Assembly (NCBI RefSeq): GCF_008831285.2
Contig: NC_045138.2
Span: forward strand, 23,281,934-23,345,933
DNA from: Nymphaea colorata
Taxonomy: Eukaryota > Streptophyta > Magnoliopsida > Nymphaeales > Nymphaeaceae
Length of the DNA stretch: 64,000 nt
Direction of reading: 5' to 3'
The notes under the pieces were generated by a model, which searched no databases, had not been told where the DNA came from, and was given only the letters and a program-made list of their open reading frames with translations. Below are positions 24,755-38,639 of this stretch, one piece after another. Both the position numbers and the translations under genes were made by a program. Within the stretch, counting starts at the first letter, position 1, and the number at the start of each line of letters is the position of its first letter.

Positions 24755-25889
24755 TTCCTAAGGAAGTGTGCAAACTGAGAAAGTCTCTCTATGGGCTGAA
24801 GAGGTCCCCTAGAGCATGGAATGCCAAACTTAGTCAAAAATTAAAAGAAACTGAACAATATACATGGTGCTTCAAATCACTCGTTGTTCACTCACATTTC
24901 AAACCAAAGAAGAACCAGCGTAGTTATAGTGTATGTTGATGACACATACTATTAGAAGGTGATGATGAAAGGTTTACAGAATCCACAAAGAAAGCTCTCA
25001 ACAATCAGTTTGAGATCAAAGATTTAGGGAGCTTGTGTTATTTTTTAGGAATAGAAGTCACTCAATCATCCAAGGGAATTTTATTTGTCAACACCAATAT
25101 CTACTTGACTTACTAAAAGAAACAGAGATGTTAAATGCAAAACAAGCAGAGACACCAATGGAAACGAACATAAAACATGAAGGATGAAGGAGAGCTAGTT
25201 AAAGACACAAGGAGTTTTCAGCGACTTATTGGAAAAATCAACTACCAAACTGCCACAAGGCCTGATATTCTTTATGCTATAAATACCTTGAGCCAGTTCA
25301 TGCATTATCCAACAAAACAACATTTAGAGGCACTACATAGAATAGTGAGATATCTTAAAGGAATGCCTAATAGGGGAATTCTTATGAGGAAGAGATGGAG
25401 GTCTGAATGTTACAAGTTATTCAAATGCTGATTGGGCTAGAGATCCCAACTATAGAAAATCAATCGCTGGATATTATAGCTTCATAGGAAAAAAACTTAG
25501 TAACCTGGAAAAGTAAAAAACAACAAGTTGTAGCTAGGTCAAGTGTGGAGGCCGAGTACAGGGCCATGTCATTAGCTACGTGTGAATTGTTGTGGACCAA
25601 ATATGTCTTTACTGATCTTGGTGTCAGGGTAGATGAAGCAATGGAGCTCAAGTATGACAACAAAGCTGCAATGTACATCAGTGCTAATCCAGTATTTCAC
25701 GAAAGAACAAAACATATAGAAGTAGATTGTCATTTCATTAAAGAGAAAGTCCAAAAAAGCAAAATAAAACCTGTGTTCGTTAGAAGTGGAGAGCAACTAG
25801 CTGATGTATCCACAAAACTCCTATGCAAAGACAGTTTCAATAGAATTATAAACAAGCTGGGAACTTTAGAATTAGGATCCCCAACTTAA
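24755..25889 (+). pseudogene. Ty1/copia reverse transcriptase-RNase H pseudogene
   Basis: The RT motif SLYGLKRSPRAW is followed by VYVDDT (24928-24945, the catalytic YVDD), then several stops and frameshifts. The segment 25200-25400 holds LIGKINYQTATRPDILYA and a helix typical of the RT-RNase H junction. RNase H follows in one frame (about 25540-25889): EAEYRAM, the acidic DNKAAMYI, and NPVFHERTKHIEVDCHFI. It ends at a TAA (25887-25889), immediately before the polypurine tract AAGGGGGAG. Dead because of stops and missing 5' half. Confidence 0.85.
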
Positions 25890-25896
25890 GGGGGAG

Positions 25897-26141
25897 TGTT
25901 AGAGTGTGAGATAGTTAGAACTCTGGTTGTGTTCAAAGATTATTACAAGAAGTGTAACAGTTCACCCTCCTAACGAATTATACAGCTGTAGTGTAGCAAA
26001 ATTGTGTCAATTGTGTATAAATGGCTTGATGTAAAGAAAAAACTTAAAGTGAATAAGAATAGAATTGAAAGTTTTCTCTAACTCTGTTACTTGATTATGC
26101 ATCTACCCCTTGTCTTCTACAGATTTCTGCAATTCCTCACA
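25897..26141 (+). repeat. 3' LTR of the truncated copia element
   Basis: Starts TGTTAGAGTG directly after the polypurine tract and ends CCTCACA, length about 245 bp. TG...CA ends support the borders; no second copy exists in the window. Confidence 0.7.
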
Positions 26142-26329
26142 GGTGCTTTGGTTTTGACATAACGAACTTGTTCCCCATCAGGCCATGCCCTTGTGTAGTG
26201 AAAGAAACAAAGACCATAAGAACAAGGAAACATAGAGAAAATAAATGGGGGATAATCATGAAAACATAAAAGGAAAATATACTTGATGCTTTCCGGATGT
26301 CGTTGTGGTGTCGTCGCATGCCGAGGAGA

Positions 26330-27080
26330 AAACAATTTACTGCATTATGTACAAAACCTTATCACATTCTGCAAATACATATCTGAGAAGACATAGATAA
26401 TCTGCGTAGGATAGTGTAGTAGCTTTGCAATCTAACAATCTTTCATCTACCTTTTCAATTAAGAGATTACACCACTCCTCCTTTAGGCATCCACAAAAAA
26501 AGGAAGACCAATGTATGTAGTTGGAAGATTGCCTATCTACTAGCTAAGGATTGTCTCAAGAGAATATGTTTGTCTACTATTCTTTGAAAGTGTAGATCAA
26601 GGATTTAAATGGATTAACCATCGGTCCAGCAAGATCCTGCAACAATTTCCAAAATGAAGGTACTATCCACCTTGCTAAAAAATTGAATATCATCCATAAA
26701 GCTAAGAGGCTAGGAACCCTAGGATCTAAGAGACATTAATCTGATTAAGATCCACTATCATCTTAGCATTGCTCAAGAAGATTTCCATTATAAATGACCA
26801 AACAAGCAGGGAAATTGAGTTTTCTATATAACTCCTTACATGGGACCAGAATATTTTACTTGAATTCAGTTGATCATAACAACAGTTGAGGCAAAAGCAC
26901 ACATGACATGACTTTGACTATTCATGCTTCATAGAGTCTTAACTTCCTCGCTTAGCTACAAAAAAACTCCACGCCTAATCTAGCTCAAGAATTAGCTGAA
27001 TCCAATTTCAAGTAACAAAAAGGTTTGCTAGCCCTTGCAGCGAATGGACAATCTCATACAAAAAAAAAACACTTATATTG
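26330..27080 (-). pseudogene. L1-type LINE reverse transcriptase fragment (right part of a split element)
   Basis: On the minus strand, L1 reverse transcriptase motifs can be read in changing frames: YEIVHSLQG near 27050, MSCV near 26920, FMDDIQFFSKVD (the FADD/YADD catalytic box, FMDD here) near 26690, NPFKSLIYTF, YIGLPFF near 26500 and LIEKVDERLL then CLLRYVFAE near 26400. The order and spacing fit the palm and thumb of plant L1 ORF2. It stops being readable at the start of the gypsy LTR (27111). The 5' part of an L1 in the same orientation lies at 37450-40920, so this is probably the rest of that element. Heavily mutated. Confidence 0.65.
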
Positions 27081-27110
27081 TCATAAAAAGTTTGATATGG
27101 AATAAAAAGC

Positions 27111-30065
27111 TATTATCTCCCCATATTAATCCAGAAGACTGGATTTTATTTTCACCCAAATAAAATTCTCAGTTATTTGGATTTAAATTTTTAGACCCTA
27201 AGCCAAATCCTAGACCCAAAACAAATTCGCAACTATTCGATCCAAAATGAATATCTAAACCCTTGTCTGAACCCAAACACAAAATTCAAATTCAAAACCC
27301 AACTTTAGACGCGAGATTCAAATCCAAAATCCAACTCTCGGATCCCAATAGATCCAAAACTCGAGTTTAGATCCAAATCAAGAATTTCAAAATAATGAAA
27401 TTTGATGCTATCGAGCACTGCACACGCACACACAAATCTTCCCTTTGTTTTATGTTTCGTCCTCACACTAAAAATGTGTTTTTCAGCTTAAATCATACAG
27501 TTAAACGCGTCGGCGACCAATTGAACCCAGTCCAGATCTAAAACGAGCCTAGAATCATTGAAAACAGAGTTGACTCCTTTTGCAATAAAAACTATTTTTA
27601 CTCCTTTCAAATATATATTATAAATATGATTTTTCTTTATGAACAGCCCCTGGGAGAATAGGGAGACGGAAATCCACCCCTTAGTCCAGATGAGTCAATA
27701 AGGGGGCACTTTGCCCCCTCTTTGAGAAGAATTGGTGTGGCAGGACCCCAAGCGTGGCCACGCGTGACAACGTGTTGTGCACGCAGCGTGTCAAGACAGG
27801 GCCTGCGCACGGCACAGGCCCTATTCTTGGTCAAAAACGGCCCCTTGGGGGGTGGTTTTGGCCATTTTGGGTGGGCATTAACCCTGACCACACCCCAAAG
27901 GGGTATTTGTGGGGCTAATGGCTAATCCTACTTGGTAAAAACATATTTAAAAAAAATTAAAATTATTCAAAAATATTTAGAATTCACATAAAAACTTGTT
28001 AAATTCAAAAAAAATCAAATTTTGAGTTTTGGCTCCAAAGGTCCCTATAAGTACCCTCACAATTTTTTCTCTTAGGCATGAGTTAATAACTGGGAAACCT
28101 CTAGTGCTTTCTCACTTGAAAATCTAGAGTTTTCATTTGCTCTCTTTCCATTTCTCTTTTCTTCCCTTCTTCTTCTTCTTCTTCAACTTGGAGAGCAAGT
28201 ATCTTCAAGTTTCAACTCTTCAAGAGAGAACAAGAAGATCTCTTGGAGAAATATCTTTATCATCTTGTAGCTTCACCCAAGGCATCCTTACAATCATCCG
28301 AAGAATGAGACCTCTTCATAAAATCATCTATATTGAGATATATAGTCATTCTCTTGTTTTCATTTTTATTTTCATTTCCTCTTGCTACCTCCTCATGACC
28401 GTACAAGAAAGCTTTAAAGATTTTCTAACCGGAGTCGAGAGCTACTCTTGAGTGCATCGGGAGTATGAACAAGGCAAAATAAATATGTTTTCTTCATTTA
28501 TTTTCAAAAATATGCTTGTTATGTTGTTTTATTCATCATTTATGCTTGAGATGATGTTCATGTGTGGTAGATTAATATTTATTAATTGATAAGCAAATGC
28601 ACGGTGAGAATGAAGGTTTCGTTTGGAATATATACATGTTAAAATGCATTTTCATGTCATTTTTACGTTTAGTTTCTCTCTTAATCATTTGATTAGGAAC
28701 CCCAATAAGTGTTTTACTATGTTGTTTAATTTTCTTCCATACCCAATAGTGAGAGAAATATATTCTTTTATAACAAATGAAACAATTGTGGTTTTATGTT
28801 CCTATATGAAAATATTTGGAATAATGTGTTTCAAAAGATTTTCGAAAGCAATAACCCTCTTTAATGAGGCTTTGGATACTTAGCCTAAGCTTTTGCATGA
28901 GCCCAAGTTCTTCTCCTGCCTACACAGAAAAAAATCAAAGTCAGATATTTCTAAGTTATTTTTTTATTTCAACTCTAATGAAGATATATACGTATATACA
29001 TGTCATATACGTATATGTGCACATGACTATTTCTCTTTGTCCTTTTCTCTCTATGATTCAACATACTATTATATATATATATATATATTCCTTTCTCTCT
29101 AAAATCTCTCTCTCTCTCTCTCTTTCTAATATCTTCTTCTAATTTTTCATTTGATACATATGTATATATGTACATGTATCTCACTCTCTTTTAAATCTTT
29201 TATTTTGTGATTTTTAAAATCTCTCTCTCTCTCTCTCTAATCCTCTCGTATTAAAGTCTTTCTTCTTTTCCAATCTTACGAATATTTTTTTTCCTATGAT
29301 CTAAGGTTTTAATTTCTTATTTGTCCACTTCGTCAATGCCAAAACTCAAGTAATGACCCAATATTGAAATTACGCTTGATGGTCTACAACCTCATTATAT
29401 TTTCAAAAACTTTTCTTTTGTCATAAAAATACTTATGACAATTTTATAAATAAAAATAAAAAGTTTTGATATATATGATGGTATGAATATTTTTAGATGA
29501 ATGTTATGGTAGGAATGAATGATTTCCTTCTAATTATGTACGATCAATGCGTTCAAACATCCACATTCACTTAACATCACGAATGATCACAAGTACCTTC
29601 CTAAAAGAACTTAAGTAAGATGAGATTAAACTTTAATTAGGTAGTACCCAAATTAGAGGAAAATATCAAGCCTATTTAAAGTCTTAAGAGAACACTAAAG
29701 TGACTTCAAAAGTGATCTTCCAATGTTGCCAAATGATATTTGTAAAGATTTCTCAATTCAAAATTTCTCAAATCAAAATGTTTTACACTCTCAAATGATT
29801 CTCCAAAACTTACTCAAAAATTTGAAACAACAAAGTTTTAATATTTTCTCAAACACCACACCACATTTAGAATGAAAAATGTTTAAGTAAAAATAAAATA
29901 CATCAAGAATAAACATAGTCCTTGAATTAGTTACCCCCCCCCCATAAAGGCGCATAGAACAGCTAATCCTCGTACCGATGGGTGAGTTCATTTCTATCTC
30001 ATTTTAAAATAAAATCTTATTTTTCTAGCACTCTAAAAACCAAAATATTTTTGGGGATGCGAACA
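27111..30065 (+). repeat. Left LTR (about 2.95 kb)
   Basis: The start TATTATCTCCCC corresponds to TGTTATCACCCC of the right LTR; the end is GGGGATGCGAACA. A TATA-like box (TATAAG, 28046-28051) and a pyrimidine-rich leader (about 28140-28190) mark a probable promoter. The 27305-28870 portion is missing from the right LTR but partly present in the inverted copy at 35309-37440, so it was deleted from the right one rather than inserted here. Confidence 0.7.
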
Positions 30066-30082
30066 TATGGCGACCGTGAAAG
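30066..30082 (+). promoter_or_regulatory. Candidate primer-binding site
   Basis: The sequence tatggcgaccgtgaaag follows the LTR end. TGGCGAC is a common start of plant Ty3/gypsy primer sites. The tRNA cannot be assigned with certainty. Confidence 0.5.
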
Positions 30083-31612
30083 AACCCATCATCGTTTGGC
30101 TATGATTATTGTTAATGCATTTCCACTAACTTGAACATCTCATATATTGCTGATGAAAAAGCATATCCTCTTCTTTGGTCTTGACTCCATCGGCATTTCA
30201 TTATGTTGCTTGATGATTATGTTTGTTCTCTTGCATATAAGACTAATTCAGGAAAATCAATCATGCTCACCAAAATATAGGATCAAATACAACCTTCCTT
30301 AATTTAAGACTTAATTGAAAACAATGCTTGTTCTTCTTCTTATTTTAATCATCATCCTATAAAACATTACATTAGAGACAACCAATTTTGCATGTTTGTT
30401 CATATTTCAAAAACTTACCATACCTATTTGTCTCAATTATCATGTTGTCGGGCTTGGTCACCATGGGCGGGAAAGCCCCTTCGTTAGTACCATGAGTGGT
30501 AACTTGTGGTATATTGATGAATGTTCAAGAAGAAGTAGATAAACTATACTCTTAGTTGCCCAAGAAAGAATTTATGCTAGTACTAAGTTATTTAGCCAAA
30601 GTATATAAGAATAACTTGGCATCAGATTATCATGACGCGAAATTATCTCAATTAGGTCCCTATACTCTCCAAATTATTTCACATGTATAAAGAATATTGG
30701 ATGTGCATAAAACCTTATGTGATGATTTAAACCTTCTTATATACATCTACCTCATATTGTTCTTGTCAATTTTGTTAATCTTTCCCACTAATTTCATTTC
30801 TATCCTAGAGAGTTAATTCTTTCCACTGTGGTATCACCTTCTTTTATGATCACATCGTCTTTGAGGAAGGACCCAAACGGTCTACTTACATTTCTCTTGA
30901 GTCAAAACCTTTGGCTTCCAAATGGTATTGGTCTTGACATCTCACCTTCTCTCGAATGTTTCTTTCTTACTTTAAAGAATGTGGGCTAGAGATAGTGATA
31001 GCTGAACGAATGCAATCAATTTATATGAAGAGTTTGGAGCCTATGTTGAATCTTTCACCTTATCTCGAAAAGTCATAAGAAGAGTTAAATATTATGGTTT
31101 CTTAAGCACGTGGAACCCCAAGCCAGTCTATTAAAAAACATTGATGGAGCATTGACAGTCTTAGAACAACACCGTTGTTTTATAGTTGATTATTGTGCTA
31201 ATAGATGCATGAGACAATTCTCTCAAAGACAGAAGATGGTTTTTGCGCATACACCAATTATAGCTATTCTTGAATTCGACCTCAATTCTCCTTAATGGGA
31301 GGCATTGTTTGCAGTAGCACGGCAAGAGTGGAAGACGCAGATATCATACACTTGATTCATAGGCCCAGTGGTGAAGAAAGAATACACCAAGTAGTGAGAT
31401 GTCAACCGACCACCATCCATCCTTCCTTAGAAGTTTTTGTTGTGAACTTTGTACTCCTTATTTCACCTTCAGTCGTTGTCACCTTTGTTAGTGTTTTCTT
31501 TGGAAGTAACTTTTAAAACTTTTAATGCAATATGAACCTTCACTTTGTCATTATTTCATTCCAATAACACTTCATTTTCCTGTCTCACAATGTAAATACT
31601 TGAAAACCAACA
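30083..31612 (+). other. Internal 5' region of the gypsy element, little coding
   Basis: AT-rich and broken by stops. A fragment near 31180-31290 reads NRCMRQFSQRQ, which faintly resembles plant mobile domain sequences found in some elements, but this is a weak match. Otherwise nothing recognised. Confidence 0.35.
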
Positions 31613-31614
31613 AG

Positions 31615-32180
31615 ATGGTTGAAACCAGAGCACAAGCTAAGCAGGCTCGTCAGAATGAGACTTCATCTTCTGATCCAGTGCTAGAAACACTTGGCTCCCC
31701 AACAATAGAGCCAAAAGGCTATCATATGTTCTGGTTATTCATGGAGCGATTTATGAGGGAGCAAGAAGAACAAAAGGCCTTGATGGTTACTCCAAAACCA
31801 GAAACTAAAAAGCCAGCCAAACAAAAGAGAAACAAGAAAAACAACAAATCTTTTTCTACATATCGAGATGAAGACCATTTAGATTCAGACTAGACAACCA
31901 GCAAGGAGGAAAGGCCTGAATTGCTTCTGCTAAAGGAAAAAAATAACAAAGAAAAGCCAGAAAAGAAAAGAAATCATAAAGGAAAACAATTCACCTAGCC
32001 CTATCACCAACGAAAGTTTGAAGGAGAAGCCAAAAAGAAAAAGAAAGTCTGCCAAGAAAGGCAAAAAGGCAAAGTACATCCCAAACAGTAGCTCAAACAA
32101 CTAGAATTGTAAAGAGAAAGTAAAAGAGGTCAAGGGAAAAAAAAATGACAAAGCCACATCAAGTGACGATGAAAGTCCAG
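31615..32180 (+). pseudogene. gag-like relic of the non-autonomous gypsy element
   Basis: ATG 31615 opens MVETRAQAKQARQNE and runs to a stop at 31891-31893; lysine-rich relics continue to about 32180 with stops. The start resembles Gag of plant Ty3/gypsy elements (acidic/basic, low complexity, no zinc knuckle seen). The end passes directly into integrase sequence at about 32183, showing a deletion of everything between. No function is expected for Gag of this length. Confidence 0.55.
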
Positions 32181-32182
32181 CT

Positions 32183-33327
32183 ATGCATAAGTCAATTGAA
32201 CATATGTCAGTAAGGTACTTTATTCTTGCAGGAGTGTTATGCAGGCATGGGATTAATACCAAATACCCTCAGTGTCTTGAAGAAGATGAGGCAAAGGAAG
32301 TCATCGAAGAATTGCATCGAGTAGACTGTGGGGGCCATGTTTGTCAAACCCTCACCAAGCAAATAATTCGAGCAAGATATTATTGGCTTAGTATACAAAA
32401 ATATTGTTACCAATTTGTCAGAAGATGTAAAGAATTTCAACTACATACTCCAATAATCCATGCACTAGCCTCTCACTTGCATTTAATAACATCTCATTAG
32501 CTATTTTCAATGTAGGCATTTGACATAGTCAGACCAATATCCTCTACAACTTCTAATGGCTATAAGTATTTTCTTGCTGCAACAGACTGTTTTACCAAAT
32601 GGGTAGAAGTCATCATGCCCATAATAATGGAAGGGCGTCGCGTAATATCTTTCAATAACAAAAATCTTCTTTATAGATCTAGAGTTTCTCAAAAATAAAA
32701 AGATGAGGCACTTTGTTTAGTAAATGTCGTATCAAACATCATTTTTCAGCTCCTTATTACCCCCAAGGTAATGGGCAAGCAGAGGCCACCTATAAGGTCC
32801 TGATCTGCATCTTGGAGCAGACCGTGAAAATTGAAAGAGATTGGCACCAAAAGTTGCACAATGTTATGTGGGCATATCGCACAACTGTGAGAACTTCAAC
32901 AAATGCTACTCTAGTAGAGCTAGTCTATGGAACGGAAGTGGTTCTACCATTATATGTACTACAACCCGCTTTGAAATTCGCTTCTCTCATAGAACTTCCT
33001 CTAAATCAATATCAGCTGAAGAGACTAATGCAACTCGATTTGCTAGATGAAAAGAGGCTAAAAGCAACTGAATATGCTAAAGCTTATCGCCAAAAAGTGG
33101 CTTGACAATTTGCCAAGTTAATTATCTAGAGACATTTCAAAGTGAATGACTTGGTCATACGATCTGTGGTCAATCTCAGATGACAACCATAGTATAAGTG
33201 GGCACCCAACTGGGAAGGCCCATATGTTATTAAGGAAGCCTTGCCTCGTAACTTATACTGGTTGATTGATGTTGATGGGGTGAAACTTGTCAATCTAGTT
33301 AATGCTCTTCACCTCAAGAAATTTTAA
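32183..33327 (+). pseudogene. Integrase pseudogene of the non-autonomous gypsy element
   Basis: The N-terminal zinc finger shows H-C-type residues in ELHRVDCGGHVCQT and a CX2C-like FVRRCKEFQ near 32415-32445, where the second cysteine is replaced. The core follows with AFDIVRPISS near 32516, CFTKWVEV near 32588 and, after a frameshift, FSAPYYPQGNGQAEA near 32740, which holds the glutamate of the D,D-35-E triad. A C-terminal part reads KWAPNWEGPYVIKEAL near 33198 and ends at about 33327. Stops at 32500, 33105, 33128 and 33180 make it dead. Motif style suggests the Tat/Ogre lineage. Confidence 0.8.
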
Positions 33328-33472
33328 TTTGTATTCACTTTTCAATCAATGACAAATATTTGTGTTCTTCCCATTCAATCTACCACTCATTTAGGATTCT
33401 TTCCAGTCATATAACAAAACAATTACATTGGGACATTTATTATTATTATTATTATCACTCAAGACTTGAGAA

Positions 33473-33680
33473 CAACCCACGCAGGTAAGAAGTTAAACCT
33501 ACAATACAAAGCAACCCATGCAGGTAAGAGGTTAGACCTACAATACAAAGCAACTCACTCAGCTAAGGGGTTAAACTTGAACTCAATCTTGCCCAAACTT
33601 GCTCAGGTAAGGGGTCAAACCTGAACTCAGTCTAGCTCAAATAACTCATTCATGTAAAGGGATAAACCTGAAACATCATT
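33473..33680 (+). repeat. 39-bp tandem repeats between integrase and 3' LTR
   Basis: Two well-preserved 39-bp units (33473-33511 and 33512-33550, core ACCCAYGCAGGTAAG) are followed by about three more degraded units to about 33680 sharing CAGGTAAGGGGTYAAACCTG. Minisatellites in this position are characteristic of the Tat/Ogre lineage. Confidence 0.8.
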
Positions 33681-33767
33681 CCAAACATGTTTTGTCTGAA
33701 AAATCTCGAGTGCTTATCTTTGTCACTAAGCGTGGCTAGTGCTGGCTTAGTAATAAAGAGGGGCATC

Positions 33768-34284
33768 TGTTATCACCCCAAATTTTTCTAAAAAAATTGT
33801 ATTTTATTTTCACTCAAACAAAATCCTTAGTAATTTAGATTTAAATTTTTAGATCCTAAGCCAAATCCTAGACCCAAAATAAATTTGCAACTATTCGGTT
33901 CAAAATGAATCTCTAAATCCTTGTCTGAACCCAAACACAAGATTCAAATTCAAAACCCAACTTGGAGACTTAGCCTAGACTATTACATGAGCCTAAGTTT
34001 CTCTTCGGCCTACATAGAAAAAAATCGAAGTCGGATATTTCCAAGTTATTTCTTGATTTCAACTCTTATGAAGGCATATACGTATATACATTTTATATTA
34101 TATACGTATATGTGCACATGACTATCTCTCTTTGTCCTTCTCTCTTTATGATTCAACATATTCTTTTACAAATTTATATATATATATATTCTTTTCCCTC
34201 TAAAAGCTCTTTCTCTCTCTCTTTCTAAGATCTTTTTCCTTTTCATTTGAGTTAATACTTCTTTTTTTGCAAGCTTTCATATAC

Positions 34285-34316
<32 letters not shown>

Positions 34317-35238
34317 GTGTGTGTGTGTATGTGTGTGTGTGTGTGTCTCTCTCTCTCTCTTCTTTAAATCTTTTATTTTGTGGTTTTCAAAATCTATTTC
34401 TTTCTCTCTCTTTTTCTCAATAATCCTCTCATAGTAAAGTCTTTCCTCTTTTCCATTTTTACGAATATTTTTTCCCATGATATAAGGTTTTAATTTCTTA
34501 TTTGTTGTCTTCACCAAGACCAAACTCAAGTAATGACCCAATATTGGAATCATGCTTGATTAGTCTACAACTTCATTCCATTTTCAATTTTTTTTTTCAT
34601 AAAAATACTTATGACAATTTTATAAATAAAAGAAAAACTTAGATATATGTGATGGTAGGAATGGTTTTAGATGAATGTTATGGTTAAAATGAATGATTTC
34701 ATTGTAATCTTGTATGATCAATGCATTCGTACATCTACATTCACTTTACATCATGAATGATCACAAACACCTTTCTAAAAGAACTTAAGCAAGATGAGAT
34801 AGAGCTCTAACTAGATAGTAACCTAATTAGAGCAAAATATTAAACTTACTTAAAGTCTTAAGAGAACACTAAAATGACTTAAAAAGGTGATCTTCAAAGG
34901 TCTCTAAATGATATTTGTAAAGATTTTTCAATTTAAAATTTCTCAAATCAAAATTTTTTATACTGTCAAATGATTCTTCAAAACTTGCTTAAAAATTTGT
35001 AACATCAAACTTTCAGTATTTTCTCAAACACCACACTGTATTTAGAATGAAAAGATGTTTAAACAAAAACAAAATGGACCAAGAATAAACATAGCCCTTG
35101 GACTAGTTATCCCTAGTAAAGGCGTCGGGAATGGTCAATCCTCGTACCAATGGGTAAGTCGCTTTCTCTCTCATTTCAAAATAAAACTTTATTTTTCTGG
35201 AGCACTCAAAAAACCAAATATTTATAGGGATGCAAACA
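33768..35238 (+). repeat. Right LTR (about 1.47 kb)
   Basis: Starts TGTTATCACCCC after the purine tract and ends GGGATGCAAACA. It carries TA and GT microsatellites at 34290-34345. Relative to the left LTR it has an internal deletion with its junction near 33961. Confidence 0.75.
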
Positions 35239-35308
35239 ATGGTCATTGCTCTTCACTAATGATTCTTTATAGAACTTTTTTTCAAAATAAGATTAGTTAG
35301 AAACTATC

Positions 35309-37440
<2,132 letters not shown>

Positions 37441-38095
37441 AAATGATTGAAATCACTAAAATATGTTCAAATAAATTGAGTACTGTCTCTTGGAAACAAA
37501 TTTGTAGATAAGAGTTAAATAGTGCAATAAGGAGAACTTAGCATCCTCAGCAGGGACCTACTCCATAAGACATTGCTTCTCTTGTTCTGAGATTGTTGAA
37601 CCCTCCCCAATGAAGCTGAAAGGAAGCGTTATAATCACCTTCAATAAATTATTTTATTCTAGAACTCTGCCTCCATTGATGCTATTTTTTCATTATGTGC
37701 AAGGCATTCTCCCTCCATCAAACAAATCTCCTCCTAGCAAAGACATTGACTACTAAGTCCACTCTAGGCTGAAGATCACAAAGAAAATCTCTTGAACTGC
37801 CTACATGAGCTGAAGGATCCCCAACATGGAGTTTATGCCATCTAGCCAAGTTTCTTCTCATAATTTCCACCCTGGTAATGGTGGGTAACATGGAACAGCA
37901 TCTAGCGAGAACATTTTAAGAAGAGGCAAGAATGTTGAACTTCTCAAGTATCAATACCTAATAACTTGAAAACCAAAATAACTTTGGTTAATAACTGGAA
38001 TGGATGGAAAAAAGGTGAAAAACAAAAGAGTTGGGACGTCTAAGATAGCACATGTAGTTTGTTGTTTCTCCCCCAGCTCAATCACCAATTCATAT

Positions 38096-38345
38096 CTAAA
38101 ATGCATCAATCCAACCTAAAAAGAATGCAGTCCTCTCCCTATGTACATCATTCAAACTGCAGTTAACAAGAAACTGATTATAAGCCCTATAAGGTAGCAA
38201 CAACGGGCTCTTCCTCATTTTATCATGCAGGCCCTTAATAGAATTAAAATCACCAAGTAATGACCAAGGCCCTTTCATATTCTGAATATTTCTCTTGATA
38301 AAGATGCATCTTTCCGACCTCTTACAAAGGTTTGTGGGCATATCT
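38096..38345 (-). pseudogene. L1 endonuclease fragment
   Basis: An open 81-codon minus frame contains GPWSLLGDFNSI, the GDFN motif of AP-type endonucleases of L1 elements, and FLVNCSLNDVHREGTAFF-like sequence matching the family region before the SDH motif. The N-terminal third and the C-terminal end are lost. It nicks target DNA in active elements; here it is only a relic. Below 38096 the linker to RT can be followed to about 37540. Confidence 0.75.
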
Positions 38346-38639
38346 CCACTTCAGTAAGAAGAAAGAGAAGCTCTATCTTTACATATGATGACAAATCAAA
38401 ACTTGTTGGCTTAGAATATAGACAATTAACTTAGTAGGGTCCTTGCCTCATAATATCATCGTTTCAGAAGTCCAACTCCATGTATGGGAAATAGACGTGG
38501 AAACCTTGAAGTAATCAAGAAAGTCATGGAGGATTGATTGGAGGTTACTGTCAATAGTTTGCCATACCAAACTCCTAATATTTCATGATAAAAACTTCAT
38601 GACTGAATGGTGTCTTCAACAGGGGTGTCAAGTTTCTCC

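Larger units (their letters stand above)
24725..26141 (+). mobile_element. 5'-truncated Ty1/copia retrotransposon
   Basis: Only the 3' part remains: reverse transcriptase from SLYGLKRSPRAW onwards, RNase H, a polypurine tract and one LTR. It is cut off on the left at about 24725, where AT-rich sequence with repeated GATTTGGAT-like words adjoins. Therefore no target duplication can be checked. Confidence 0.85.
27111..35238 (+). mobile_element. Non-autonomous Ty3/gypsy element (Tat/Ogre-like), deleted for protease-RT-RNase H
   Basis: Left LTR 27111-30065 and right LTR 33768-35238 share 27150-27300 with 33800-33960 and 28870-30065 with 33965-35238; the right copy lacks about 1.5 kb. The left LTR is followed by TGGCGACCG-type primer site, the right one is preceded by a polypurine tract (aaagaggggcatc). 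Internal coding relics are a Gag-like start, then directly the integrase finger and core; no protease, RT or RNase H can be found. Tandem 39-bp repeats lie between integrase and 3' LTR, as described for Tat/Ogre elements. No target duplication was recognised. Confidence 0.75.

Noticed and set aside
28046-28051. TATA box of a cellular gene near 28 kb
   Set aside because: It lies within the long LTR of the gypsy element and is best read as the element promoter.
34200-34553. Minus-strand frame with Thr-His and Tyr-Ile runs
   Set aside because: It is translation of GT and TA microsatellites in the LTR.
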